Part shown: piece by piece, positions 9,231-18,856 of the stretch
Layout: each line of letters starts with the position of its first letter
Numbering within the stretch: the first letter of the stretch is position 1
Assembly: GCA_021781495.1 (NCBI GenBank)
Contig: JAJXWS010000015.1
Location: forward strand, 1-49,757
Length of the DNA stretch: 49,757 bases
Source: Acidobacteriota bacterium
GTDB lineage: Bacteria > Acidobacteriota > Terriglobia > Terriglobales > Acidobacteriaceae
Direction: 5' to 3'
Position numbers and translations under genes: made by a program
Notes under the pieces: model-generated
The model's database searches: none
What the model was told of the DNA's origin: nothing
What the model saw: only the letters and a program-made list of their open reading frames with translations

Positions 9231-10747
9231 CAGAATCTCCAGTGCGCCAGCAGGTTCACGACCGTTGGATTAATGTTTTGCACCACCACCTGCGGCAACA
9301 GCCCCAGCAGCAGCATCAGTCCAATCACCGGAGCAATTGCCAGCCGTTCCCCGCCATGCATGTCCGGGAAGCTCGCCCACCGATCCGGCACCGGTCCGGA
9401 AAACACCTTCTGGATCACCGTCAGAATCACCGCTGCCGTTACCAGCAGCCCGAGAATGGAAACCGAGGCGGCCACCCACGACAGCGGAAAGACGCCACGG
9501 AAGATTAGGAACTCGCCCACAAAGCCGTTCAATCCCGGCAGGCCCAGCGAGGAGAAGAGCACAATGCCCATCAGCCCCGCCATCACCGGCGCCGGTTTCC
9601 GCAGCCCGCCAAAGTCGTCTATGCCGCGCTGGCCGCCGCTGCGCTCCTGCAACATCGCGATAAACCAGAACAGTGCGCCCGCCGTGATGCCGTGGTTGAA
9701 CATCTGCAGGATCACACCGTTCAGTGCCGCCGCCTGGCTGGCCTGTACCGCGGCTCCCGTTGCCGGAACCGCAAGCGCAAAGATGCCCAGCACGCAGTAG
9801 CCCAGATGGTTCACAGAGGAGTAGGCAAACACGCGTTTCAGGTCCGTCTGCGCGGCTGCCGCCCAGGCGCCCATCACCACCGTCACCACCGCCAGCGTCA
9901 GCAGCGGCGTGCGTATCTGCGCCAGCTGATGTCCGAACAGCGGCACCGCAATCCGCAGCAGACCGTAAACGCCCATCTTCGACATAGCGCCGGTCAGCAG
10001 CATCGTCACCGGCGAAGGAGCCTCGGAGTAAGCCGCCGGCAGCCATGTGTGAAACGGCATAATCGGAATCTTGACCGCAAACCCGGCCAGCACGCCCAGC
10101 GCCAGCCACATCATCACCGGTCCAAGGTGCGCGTTTACCGCCTGCTCCAGCGCCCCCGACTGGGCCATCGCCGTCAGCTGGCCAAAGTCCATGCTGCCCG
10201 TCGAAAGAAACACCGCCAGAAACGCCAGCAGCAGAGCCACGCTGCCCGCCATGGTGTAGACAAAGAACTGCGTCGCCGCCGGCCCGCGCTTCGGGCCGCC
10301 CCACAACTTGATCAGGAAGAATGCCGGAATCAGGCTCAGCTCCCAGAACAGGAACCAGTGGAAGAAGTTCAGAGCCGTAAACGATCCGAACAGCCCGGCC
10401 TCCAGCAGCAGCACCAGGCAGAAGTAGAGGTTCGGCTGGCGATGCGCGTGGTGCGCAGCGTCCACGGACATCAGCGTCACAATGGCAGAGAGCACCAGCA
10501 TCAGCGCGCCCAGACCATCCACGCCCAGGTGATACTCCATCCCCAGCGACGGAGCCCACGCCGCGCGCTCCACCAGCCCGATGCTTCCGTCCGCGGGCAG
10601 TTGCGCCCAGACCATCAGCGCCAAAACCAATCCGGCCAGGGTTGTCACCAAGGCCACAGCCCGTGCATGCTTACCGGCCGCGAGTGCAACCATCGCACCC
10701 GCTACGGGCAACACGGTCAACAGCGTCAATACAGGAATTCCGTTCAT
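9230..10747 (-). CDS. nuoM: NADH-quinone oxidoreductase subunit M (proximal copy)
   Basis: Second NuoM-type antiporter-like subunit, 505 residues, about fourteen membrane helices. Key residues are visible: glutamate in FHWFLFWELSLIPAFFLI, lysine in LLTGAMSKMGVYGLLRI and the KIPIMPFHTWLPAAYSEAPS segment. It lies between nuoL (4-bp overlap) and the distal nuoM. Both copies keep the pumping residues, so both are probably working subunits rather than one being a relic. It could be called nuoM1; numbering is arbitrary. Confidence 0.92.
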   Translation of the reverse strand: MNGIPVLTLLTVLPVAGAMVALAAGKHARAVALVTTLAGLVLALMVWAQLPADGSIGLVERAAWAPSLGMEYHLGVDGLGALMLVLSAIVTLMSVDAAHHAHRQPNLYFCLVLLLEAGLFGSFTALNFFHWFLFWELSLIPAFFLIKLWGGPKRGPAATQFFVYTMAGSVALLLAFLAVFLSTGSMDFGQLTAMAQSGALEQAVNAHLGPVMMWLALGVLAGFAVKIPIMPFHTWLPAAYSEAPSPVTMLLTGAMSKMGVYGLLRIAVPLFGHQLAQIRTPLLTLAVVTVVMGAWAAAAQTDLKRVFAYSSVNHLGYCVLGIFALAVPATGAAVQASQAAALNGVILQMFNHGITAGALFWFIAMLQERSGGQRGIDDFGGLRKPAPVMAGLMGIVLFSSLGLPGLNGFVGEFLIFRGVFPLSWVAASVSILGLLVTAAVILTVIQKVFSGPVPDRWASFPDMHGGERLAIAPVIGLMLLLGLLPQVVVQNINPTVVNLLAHWRF

Positions 10748-12834
10748 CCCCGGCTGCTCCAGATCAAAATCATGGCCAGTATCACAATCCCCAGCGCCAG
10801 CAGCCGCAGATAGCCCTGTACGCGCCCGTTTTGCACGCGCGCCAGCAGCCCTCCACCTGAGGCCAGTTCTTCGCAGCTCTTATCAAAGCCGCCGTCCACC
10901 CAGTGGATGTCCAGCAGCCGGTTCAAATGCGCCCATCCGCGAAACAGCAGAGCAACTCCCGCCACGGCTCCGCCCCACACCCGGCGGTCCAGCCAGTCGG
11001 CCACCCGCGCCCACCAGGCATAGAAGGCAATCACCGTCGCGCCGTACAGCTCGTCCACAAAGAACTTGCCGTGCAGCCCCATCCAGACTGGCCGTGCGGC
11101 CCGCTCCAGCACGTCCGGCTCCTCGGCTCGGCTCTGCTTGTTGCCGTAGAGCCACCAGCCCAGCCCAAGACCCACCAGAACCGCAAGGCTCGAACTCGCC
11201 ATCAGCGGCAGCAAACCCGGCTCCTGGAACCGCGCCAGGTCCAGCCCCGCGGCCTGCCCGTTCAGAAACGCCCGGAACCACGGCCACGCCGGAGTCCCGA
11301 TAAAGCCCAGCGCAACAGCAAAGAAGGCCAGAATCGCCAGCGGCGCGGTCATCACTGCCGGACTCTCGTGCGCCTTGCCATGTCCCCGCCAGTTGCCGAA
11401 GAAGACGTAGCTGACCTGGCGCGTCATATAGAACGCGGTCAGAATCGCGCCGAACACCAGCATGTAGAAAGGCCCCTTGGCAACGCTCCAGTGCTGCGCC
11501 GCCTCCAGAATGCCGTCCTTGCTCCAGAAGCCGGAGAACAGCAGCGGAAATCCACTCAGTGCCAGCATGCCTACGGCGTAGGTCACAAACGTCACCGGCA
11601 TTGCCGTGCGCAGTCCGCCCATATGCCGCACATCCTGCTCCTCATGGCAGCCATGGATCACCGAGCCTGCGCCCATGAACAAGAGCGCCTTGAAGAACGC
11701 GTGGGTTATCAGGTGGAACATGCCCACCGCCACGCCTCCCATGCCCAGCCCGGCCATCATGTAGCCAAGCTGCGACACAGTCGAATAGGCCAGAATCCGC
11801 TTGATGTCGTTCTGCCCCACCGCAATCAGCGCGGCAAACAGCGCCGTCGATGCGCCAACCCATGTCACCACGGTCAGGGCCGTCGTAGTTCCGCCGGCCA
11901 GCGCGCCCGCCTGCATCAGCGGATACACGCGCGCAATCAGGTAAACGCCCGCAGCCACCATCGTTGCAGCGTGAATCAGCGCCGACACCGGGGTTGGGCC
12001 TTCCATCGCATCCGGCAGCCACACATGCAGCGGCAACTGGCCGCTCTTACCCGCGGCTCCGGCAAAGATCAGCAGGCCAATCGCGCCGGCCGCGCTCAGG
12101 CCCAGGCCCGCCGGCGAAGCCAGCAGCCCACCCAGCGCCAGCGGCTCCATCGAGCCGGCTCCGTAGTTATAGAAGAGCAGCGTGCCCGTCTGCGCGAACA
12201 GCCACACCATGCCCAGCAGGAAGAAGATGTCGCCCACGCGCGTGGTCAGAAACGCCTTCTTCGCCGCCGCCGCCGCCGAGGGCTTGTGATACCAGAACCC
12301 GATCAGCAGGTACGAGGTAAGGCCCACCAGTTCCCAGCACATGAACAGCAGCAGCAGGCTGTTGGCAATCACCACGCCCAGCATCGCCCCGGCAAACAGC
12401 GACAGGAAGCAGAAGAACCGCGTGAAGTTCTCGTCGTGCGCCATGTAGCCGACTGAGTAGATGAAGATCAGCAGGCCCACAAAGCTCACCATCACCATCA
12501 TCACCGCGGCCAGCGGATCCAGCACCCAGCCAAGCTCCACATGCGCCGCACCCACCTGGATCCAACTAAAGCTCAGCGTCTCCCGAACCGCCTCGTGATG
12601 CATCCACCCCGACAGCACATGGGCAAAAGCCACCAGCGATACCAGCAGCGAAAATCCAAGCGAGCCGATCGCCAGCGCGGCAGCCGGCTTGCGTCGCGGC
12701 TGCTTCAGCAGCGCAATCACGCCCGAAGCCAGCATCGGAACCGCCGGAACCAGCCAGAGCCAGCGCGTGGCAAACGACACAATACATGGATTCGACGGAT
12801 GGAAGGCAGCCGCCAACTCTTCCTGTATCAGCAT
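10744..12834 (-). CDS. nuoL: NADH-quinone oxidoreductase subunit L
   Basis: Terminal antiporter-like subunit, with the long lateral helix that braces the membrane arm. 696 residues, longer than the roughly 610 of E. coli NuoL. Recognisable segments are QLPLHVWLPDAMEGPTPVSA, the histidine-rich LITHAFFKALLFMGAGSVIH and KFFVDELYGATV near the C-terminus. After KFFVDELY there are about 90 residues before the last membrane helix, some 28 more than I recall for Thermus NuoL. An insertion there is the feature described for complex I with two NuoM subunits. There is also an N-terminal extension of about 25 residues, so the true start may be slightly downstream. Confidence 0.93.
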   Translation of the reverse strand: MLIQEELAAAFHPSNPCIVSFATRWLWLVPAVPMLASGVIALLKQPRRKPAAALAIGSLGFSLLVSLVAFAHVLSGWMHHEAVRETLSFSWIQVGAAHVELGWVLDPLAAVMMVMVSFVGLLIFIYSVGYMAHDENFTRFFCFLSLFAGAMLGVVIANSLLLLFMCWELVGLTSYLLIGFWYHKPSAAAAAKKAFLTTRVGDIFFLLGMVWLFAQTGTLLFYNYGAGSMEPLALGGLLASPAGLGLSAAGAIGLLIFAGAAGKSGQLPLHVWLPDAMEGPTPVSALIHAATMVAAGVYLIARVYPLMQAGALAGGTTTALTVVTWVGASTALFAALIAVGQNDIKRILAYSTVSQLGYMMAGLGMGGVAVGMFHLITHAFFKALLFMGAGSVIHGCHEEQDVRHMGGLRTAMPVTFVTYAVGMLALSGFPLLFSGFWSKDGILEAAQHWSVAKGPFYMLVFGAILTAFYMTRQVSYVFFGNWRGHGKAHESPAVMTAPLAILAFFAVALGFIGTPAWPWFRAFLNGQAAGLDLARFQEPGLLPLMASSSLAVLVGLGLGWWLYGNKQSRAEEPDVLERAARPVWMGLHGKFFVDELYGATVIAFYAWWARVADWLDRRVWGGAVAGVALLFRGWAHLNRLLDIHWVDGGFDKSCEELASGGGLLARVQNGRVQGYLRLLALGIVILAMILIWSSRG

Positions 12835-12838
12835 GCGC

Positions 12839-13153
12839 TTATCCCTTCATCCTGTTGATTTCGTCTACATTGGTCGTCCGCGCGTGGCGATGAATCTGCA
12901 CCACCAGGCCCAGTCCCACCGCCGCCTCGGCAGCGGCAACCGCAATCGAGAAAATGGCAAACATAAAGCCCGTCAGAGCCTCTGGATGCGGACCAAAACG
13001 CCAGAAGGCAATCAGGTTCAAATTGGCCGCGTTCAGCATCAGCTCAATCCCGATCAGCACCAGGATGGCGTTGCGCCGCGTCAGCGCACCGGCCAGCCCA
13101 ATCGCGAACAGCAGCGCCGCAACCAGCAGATATCCCGCAAGCGGAGTAGCCAT
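12839..13153 (-). CDS. nuoK: NADH-quinone oxidoreductase subunit K
   Basis: Small three-helix membrane subunit of complex I, 104 residues, standard length. The conserved membrane glutamates are seen in IGIELMLNAANLNLIAFW and in AAAEAAVGLGLVVQI. Its ATG overlaps the nuoJ stop by 1 bp and the gene ends 4 bp before nuoL. Confidence 0.95.
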   Translation of the reverse strand: MATPLAGYLLVAALLFAIGLAGALTRRNAILVLIGIELMLNAANLNLIAFWRFGPHPEALTGFMFAIFSIAVAAAEAAVGLGLVVQIHRHARTTNVDEINRMKG

Positions 13154-13656
13154 TACTTGGCCCTCTCTTTCTCGTGCATGGCCACAATCACCGCGCCGAT
13201 CAGCGCGGCGGTCAGCAGCAGCGCCACAATCTCCAGCGGCAGCACGTAGCGGCTCATCAGCGCATGGCCAATATCATTCACCGTCACCTGCGGCGTCGCC
13301 GCATTCGCCGGCAGCTCCGCAGCGCCCTGCAGAATGGCCCAGCCCAGCACCGCAAACACCGCAGCGGCTATCGCCAGACCCGCCTGCCATGCGCGGCTGA
13401 AGACGCTCTCGCCCTTCGGGCTCTCCGCTCCGCGCGTCAGCAATATGGCAAACACCACCAGGATGGCCACCGCGCCGATGTACACCAGAATCTGCGCAAA
13501 GCCCGCAAATTGTGCATCCAGTTGCAGGAACAGAAACGCCAGTCCGGCAAAGGCAACACTCACCGCCAGGGCACAGTGCACCAGGTTCTTCAAGAGCACT
13601 GCGGCCAGTCCGCCGGCAATCGTCAGTGCTGAAACCAAAACAAAGGCAATGCTCAT
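13153..13656 (-). CDS. nuoJ: NADH-quinone oxidoreductase subunit J
   Basis: Five-helix membrane subunit of complex I, about 167 residues. The conserved AQILVYIGAVAILVVFAILL segment is the NuoJ signature (helix 3 region). The ATG at 13656 is chosen because a strong AAAGGAG site lies about 9 bp upstream and the protein then begins directly with a membrane helix (MSIAFVLVSALTIAGG). A longer reading to 13692 would add a charged dodecapeptide across that site. Confidence 0.94.
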   Translation of the reverse strand: MSIAFVLVSALTIAGGLAAVLLKNLVHCALAVSVAFAGLAFLFLQLDAQFAGFAQILVYIGAVAILVVFAILLTRGAESPKGESVFSRAWQAGLAIAAAVFAVLGWAILQGAAELPANAATPQVTVNDIGHALMSRYVLPLEIVALLLTAALIGAVIVAMHEKERAK

Positions 13657-13695
13657 CGGCACCCGCTCCTTTCGCGGCGGGTGTTCATACAACCA

Positions 13696-14871
13696 TCACT
13701 CCGCATAGCGGTAACTCCTCGGTCCAATCTGCCCACGGCGCATGCCCGTGCGTCCCATCAGCACATACGCGCCCACCACAACCGCCGTGCACACCGCCCA
13801 GCGCAGCCAGCCTTCGCCCATGAACCGCCACATCGCGGCCACCAGCAGATTGAGCAGCGTCATCGGCAACATAAACTTCCACGCAAAGTTCATCAGCTGG
13901 TCCTGCCGCAGGCGGGGCAGCGTACCGCGCACCCAGATGAAGAAGCAGATCCACAGCATGACCTTGCCGAAGAACCAGATCCACGATGGCACCCAGGTCA
14001 GGAACGCGAACGGCGCCGTCCAGCCGCCCAGGAACAGCGTCACGCCCAGTCCGGAGATGCCGAACATGCCCACGTATTCGCCCAGGAAGAACAGCGCGAA
14101 CTTGAAGCCCGAGTACTCCGTAAAGTACCCGGCGATGATCTCCGACTCGCCTTCCGGCAAATCAAACGGCGAGCGGTTCGTCTCTGCCATGGCCGCAATC
14201 ACGAACATCACAAATCCGGCCAGCCCCCACGGCGTAAACACATACCAGTGCGGCAAGCCGTAGCTGTAGTGGTTCTGCGCCTCCACCATCTTCTCCAGTG
14301 AGAGCGAGCCGGTCATCATCACAATCACCACGCTCGACAGCAGCAGCGGAACCTCATAGCTGATCATCTGGGCCACTGCGCGCATCGCGCCCAGCAGCGA
14401 ATACTTGTTCCGGCTCGACCACCCCGCCATGAACACCGACAGCTCCGTCGACGCGCCCATCGCAAAAACAAACAGCAGGCTGGCGTCCATATCCACCAGC
14501 ACCATGTTGCGTCCCATCGGCAGCACGGCAAAGCCCATGAACACCGCGACCACCAGGACCAGAGGCGCCAGAAAATGTACCAGCGTGTCCGCGCGGAACG
14601 GCACAACGTCTTCCTTGGTCAGCGACTTGATGCCATCCGCCACCGGCTGGAACAGCCCGAAAGGACCCACGCGGTTCGGTCCGTAGCGATTCTGCATGCG
14701 CCCCAGGCCCTTGCGTTCCAACAGCACGGCCAGCGCGAACAACGTCGGATAGACCGCGATAATGGCCACCACCGCCAGCACAATGCCCGTCGCCGTCTGC
14801 CACGCCGCCGGCACCAATCCCATGACCCAGTGCTGAAGAAGGACAAATAACTGGTCTGCTTTTTCGAGCAT
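13696..14871 (-). CDS. nuoH: NADH-quinone oxidoreductase subunit H
   Basis: Membrane subunit that contacts the quinone-binding cavity and joins the membrane and peripheral arms. 391 residues with about eight or nine membrane helices. The signature ERKGLGRMQNRYGPNRVGPF and the cavity-lining loop with ETNRSPFDLPEGESEIIAGY are present. The ATG overlaps the nuoI stop by 1 bp. NuoH follows NuoI here; in most bacterial operons H precedes I. Confidence 0.95.
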   Translation of the reverse strand: MLEKADQLFVLLQHWVMGLVPAAWQTATGIVLAVVAIIAVYPTLFALAVLLERKGLGRMQNRYGPNRVGPFGLFQPVADGIKSLTKEDVVPFRADTLVHFLAPLVLVVAVFMGFAVLPMGRNMVLVDMDASLLFVFAMGASTELSVFMAGWSSRNKYSLLGAMRAVAQMISYEVPLLLSSVVIVMMTGSLSLEKMVEAQNHYSYGLPHWYVFTPWGLAGFVMFVIAAMAETNRSPFDLPEGESEIIAGYFTEYSGFKFALFFLGEYVGMFGISGLGVTLFLGGWTAPFAFLTWVPSWIWFFGKVMLWICFFIWVRGTLPRLRQDQLMNFAWKFMLPMTLLNLLVAAMWRFMGEGWLRWAVCTAVVVGAYVLMGRTGMRRGQIGPRSYRYAE

Positions 14872-15518
14872 TACTTACTCTCCCCTCCAGCCGGCTTCGC
14901 TGCGGGAGTGGCCGGCTCGGCGGCTGCCTTTGCCGCTGCGGCCTCTGCCGCTGCCTTGGCCTTTGCCTCCACCTTGGCCTTCTCCTCGGCCAGGCGGGCA
15001 TCCACCTCCGCCGCCTCCGTCGGATGAATCCCGTGATAGTACTCGTTCGACTTGGCCAGCTGATCGCGCGACCGCAGCAGCCCGCCAAAACGGTCGTCGG
15101 TGGCCAGTTCAAACTCGGTATCCATCTTGATGGCTTCGAACGGGCAGACCTCCACGCAGATCTGGCAGCTCATGCACACGGAAACATCGATATCGAACCG
15201 CGCCGGATAGATCTGCGGCTTGCCAACGTAATCCGGCTTCTTATCCTTGCTCTTCTCGATGTAGATGCACTTGGGCGGGCACTCCTTCTCGCAGATCTGG
15301 CACGCCACACAGCGCAGGCCCGCCTGCCAGTCCCCGCCGTCATACACCAGAAACGGAAAAACGCGCGACGCCTCAATGGGAGCGACCCGCTCCTCCGGAT
15401 ATTGAACCGTCGTCAACCTTTCCTTTGAAACGTAGCTGCCGGCAAAGTTTTTTGCCGTCTCCGCCAGTCCTTTCAAGATTCCTTCACCCAGCAACGTCCC
15501 CTCCTGCACCGCACCCAC
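14871..15518 (-). CDS. nuoI: NADH-quinone oxidoreductase subunit I
   Basis: Peripheral-arm ferredoxin-like subunit carrying two [4Fe-4S] clusters (N6a/N6b). 215 residues. The two cluster motifs are CVACQICEKECPPKCIYIEK and CMSCQICVEVCPFEAIKMD. After about residue 170 the protein ends in a low-complexity Ala/Lys/Glu/Pro tail of about 45 residues that most NuoI proteins lack. The GTG at 15518 has no ribosome site. A TTG at 15494 follows an AGGAGGGG stretch and may be the real start, shortening the protein by 8 residues. Confidence 0.93.
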   Translation of the reverse strand: MGAVQEGTLLGEGILKGLAETAKNFAGSYVSKERLTTVQYPEERVAPIEASRVFPFLVYDGGDWQAGLRCVACQICEKECPPKCIYIEKSKDKKPDYVGKPQIYPARFDIDVSVCMSCQICVEVCPFEAIKMDTEFELATDDRFGGLLRSRDQLAKSNEYYHGIHPTEAAEVDARLAEEKAKVEAKAKAAAEAAAAKAAAEPATPAAKPAGGESK

Positions 15519-15533
15519 GGTTCGCTGGCAACA

Positions 15534-16717
<1,184 letters not shown>

Positions 16718-16721
<4 letters not shown>

Positions 16722-17398
16722 TGCGCGGCCCCCTTCTCAGCGGCTGCCTGCTGCGCAGCCTGGTGCGCCTTTGCCTTGGCAAGCACGGCGTCATGAGCCG
16801 TCGGCTCATAGTCGTAGTCGTCCGGCTCCACGTAGTCGCGCCGCATGGGATGATCCTTGAATCCCTCCCACATGAGAATCCGCCGCAGATCCGGGTGCCC
16901 CCGGAACACCACTCCGTACAAATCAAAGATTTCGCGCTCCTGAAACTCCGCCGACCGCCACACCGGCGTCATCGAGGGCAGCTCCACCTTGTCCGAGCGG
17001 TTCTCCGTGCGCATCCGCAGAATTACCGGCCCGTGCTTCTGCGTCATCGAGAACAGGTGGTACACCACTTCCAGATATCCCGGCTCCACCCGCTTACGGG
17101 TCTCCTCCACGGTCTCTTCGACGGTCTGCTCCACGCCGTCCACCGTCTTGGTTACCGCGCGCGTCACCTTCACCTTTTCGGAAATTTCCTTATCGGGCCA
17201 GTCCACGCCAGTTACATTCGACAGAAAGTTGAGCGCCAGCTCCGCGTCGTCGCGCAGAAACTTCGCCACCTCAAACGCGCTTCCGGGCTGCAGTCGCAGC
17301 GAGTGCTGGGCGGCAGGCCCGGGATTCTGCACAATCTCCACACCCGCGCCCGGCACGGCGGCCTCTATCGCGGCCTTGATCTCTTCCAACGTCTTCAT
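16718..17398 (-). CDS. nuoC: NADH-quinone oxidoreductase subunit C
   Basis: 30-kDa-type peripheral-arm subunit, about 226 residues. The C-terminal signature [20 protein letters not shown] and the [11 protein letters not shown] segment are typical. Residues about 95-120 hold a Val/Glu/Thr-rich insert ([18 protein letters not shown]) not expected in a compact NuoC, and the C-terminus is an Ala/Gln-rich tail. The ATG at 17398 is chosen because it overlaps the nuoB stop (ATGA), matching the packing of the rest of the operon. Confidence 0.93.
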
Positions 17399-18012
17399 CA
17401 GCGAATCACCACAGGCACAGTCCAAACGTTTTTGTTCGCCGCCGGTTCCAGATCATGCTCGCCCGGCTCCGGCACGGCAAACTCGCCGGGGGCCTCGCTG
17501 TTCAGGAACCGCGGGCGGTCCTCACCCGTCAGGGATTGGCCGTCAATCTTCTTTTGCAGCGTGATAAAGGCTTCCAGCAGCGCCTCCGGGCGCGGCGGGC
17601 AACCGGGAATGTGCACATCCACCGGAATATAGCGATCAATCCCCTTCAGCACGTTATAACCCTGCTTGAAGGGTCCGCCGGAGATGGCGCATGCGCCCAT
17701 CGCAATGACGTATCGCGGCTCCGCCATCTGGTTATAGAGCCGCACCACCTGCGGAGCCATCTTCTTCGTCACCGTGCCGGAGATGATCATCATGTCGGCC
17801 TGGCGCGGCGACGGGCGAAACACCTCCGCCCCAAACCGGGCCAGATCGTAACGCGCCATCGTCGTCGCAATCATCTCAATGGCGCAGCAGGCCAGCCCAA
17901 AATTCATGGGCCACACCGAGTTGCGTCTTCCCCAGTTGTAAAGTTCCTGAAGAGTGGTGACAAACACGCCCTGTTTGCCCAGTTCAATCTTCAGTTCCTG
18001 ATCCACAGCCAT
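17398..18012 (-). CDS. nuoB: NADH-quinone oxidoreductase subunit B
   Basis: Holds the terminal [4Fe-4S] cluster N2 that reduces quinone. About 204 residues. The cluster ligands are seen as the paired cysteines in ACCAIEMIA, the cysteine in [11 protein letters not shown] and [12 protein letters not shown]. The start at 18012 ([12 protein letters not shown]) is chosen because a CAGGAG site lies 7 bp upstream; an upstream TTG at 18030 would overlap that site. It has a C-terminal extension of about 40 residues after the conserved core. Confidence 0.95.
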   Translation of the reverse strand: MAVDQELKIELGKQGVFVTTLQELYNWGRRNSVWPMNFGLACCAIEMIATTMARYDLARFGAEVFRPSPRQADMMIISGTVTKKMAPQVVRLYNQMAEPRYVIAMGACAISGGPFKQGYNVLKGIDRYIPVDVHIPGCPPRPEALLEAFITLQKKIDGQSLTGEDRPRFLNSEAPGEFAVPEPGEHDLEPAANKNVWTVPVVIR

Positions 18013-18055
18013 TGCAAGCTCCTGATTCAAAATCCTGCATCCGCGGCCCGTCGCG

Positions 18056-18427
18056 CTAAGCCCACGTCAAAATACCCTTTGCCCAGGCCCACACCAGACC
18101 CTCGACCAACAGCAGGACAAATACGAACATGGCCAGACACGCGGCCGCTCCCAGCCCGGTGAATGCCACCGCGAACGGCAGCAAAAACACCGCTTCCACG
18201 TCAAAGATCAGAAAGATGATCGCGTAGAGGTAGTAGGAGGAGTGAAACTGCACCCAGGCATCCCCTCGGGATTCCAGGCCGCACTCGTAAATGGCATTCT
18301 TGATCGCGTTTGGCTTGGACGGAGAGTAAACCTGTCTCCACAGCCAGGCCAGACCTAGTGGTGCCAGTCCAAAGCCAAGGGCCGCAACAAACAGAACAGC
18401 CAGAGAAAAATAAGGATTAGAGGCCAT
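18056..18427 (-). CDS. nuoA: NADH-quinone oxidoreductase subunit A
   Basis: First gene of the complex I operon; a three-helix membrane subunit of 123 residues. The conserved loop [20 protein letters not shown] and the following [17 protein letters not shown] helix with its acidic pair are NuoA signatures. It is divergent from the five-haem cytochrome gene, with a gap of about 430 bp between them that must contain both promoters. Confidence 0.95.
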   Translation of the reverse strand: MASNPYFSLAVLFVAALGFGLAPLGLAWLWRQVYSPSKPNAIKNAIYECGLESRGDAWVQFHSSYYLYAIIFLIFDVEAVFLLPFAVAFTGLGAAACLAMFVFVLLLVEGLVWAWAKGILTWA

Positions 18428-18856
18428 CGTCGAAAACTAAACCTTCTGAACAAACGTACCAGTTTCGGGGGTACTTTGGCTAAATGGATGTGAGCTTGCG
18501 CACACATGTCAGGCCCATTTTCTCCCCGTTCATCCCACCCTGTGAACCGTCCGCTGCGAAACCGGCATCCCATGTGACCGCCGTTACCACGTTTCCGCGC
18601 TCCAAATCGCATTTTGAAAGCCGCCGGCGCGCCAGTGCCGCAAGCCCCAGGCAGCCCCCGCAGTCTTTCCGTCAGAATCGGCTCTTTTCATATCGTTAAA
18701 ACCAATCCTCCGCTGGCCCCAACGCATCCGGGACGTCCAACTTTCGATGGAGGACAGTCTACATATCCTTCCTGATACCGTCGTAAGGTGCCTGCGCTCG
18801 CCGCACCGGGCTTGCGCGTACACTGTGTAAAGCTTCCCCTCGGAGTTCATCGCGTC
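18428..18856. other. Divergent intergenic region, nuoA / cytochrome
   Basis: About 430 bp with no supported gene; open frames across it look like GC-rich shadows. It must hold the promoters for the nuo operon (-) and the multihaem cytochrome (+), but no convincing -35/-10 pair was recognised by eye. A CRP-like palindrome lies at 18489-18504. Confidence 0.6.
18489..18504. promoter_or_regulatory. Candidate CRP/FNR-family operator
   Basis: TGTGAGCTTGCGCACA matches the TGTGA-N6-TCACA consensus at nine of ten positions. It lies 62 bp upstream of nuoA and about 350 bp from the cytochrome start. No regulator of this family is encoded in the window, so this is a motif match only. Confidence 0.3.

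Noticed and set aside
8292..9800. A 502-residue plus-strand open frame opposite the nuoM genes
   Set aside because: Same antisense pattern; it crosses the junction between two coding genes.
10903..12456. A 517-residue plus-strand open frame opposite nuoL
   Set aside because: Arg/Gln/His-rich composition is typical of the reverse complement of a GC-rich membrane-protein gene; no ribosome site or domain.
18355..18612. Possible small membrane protein upstream of nuoA
   Set aside because: The hydrophobic end is the shifted frame of nuoA itself; the rest is charged and has no ribosome site.
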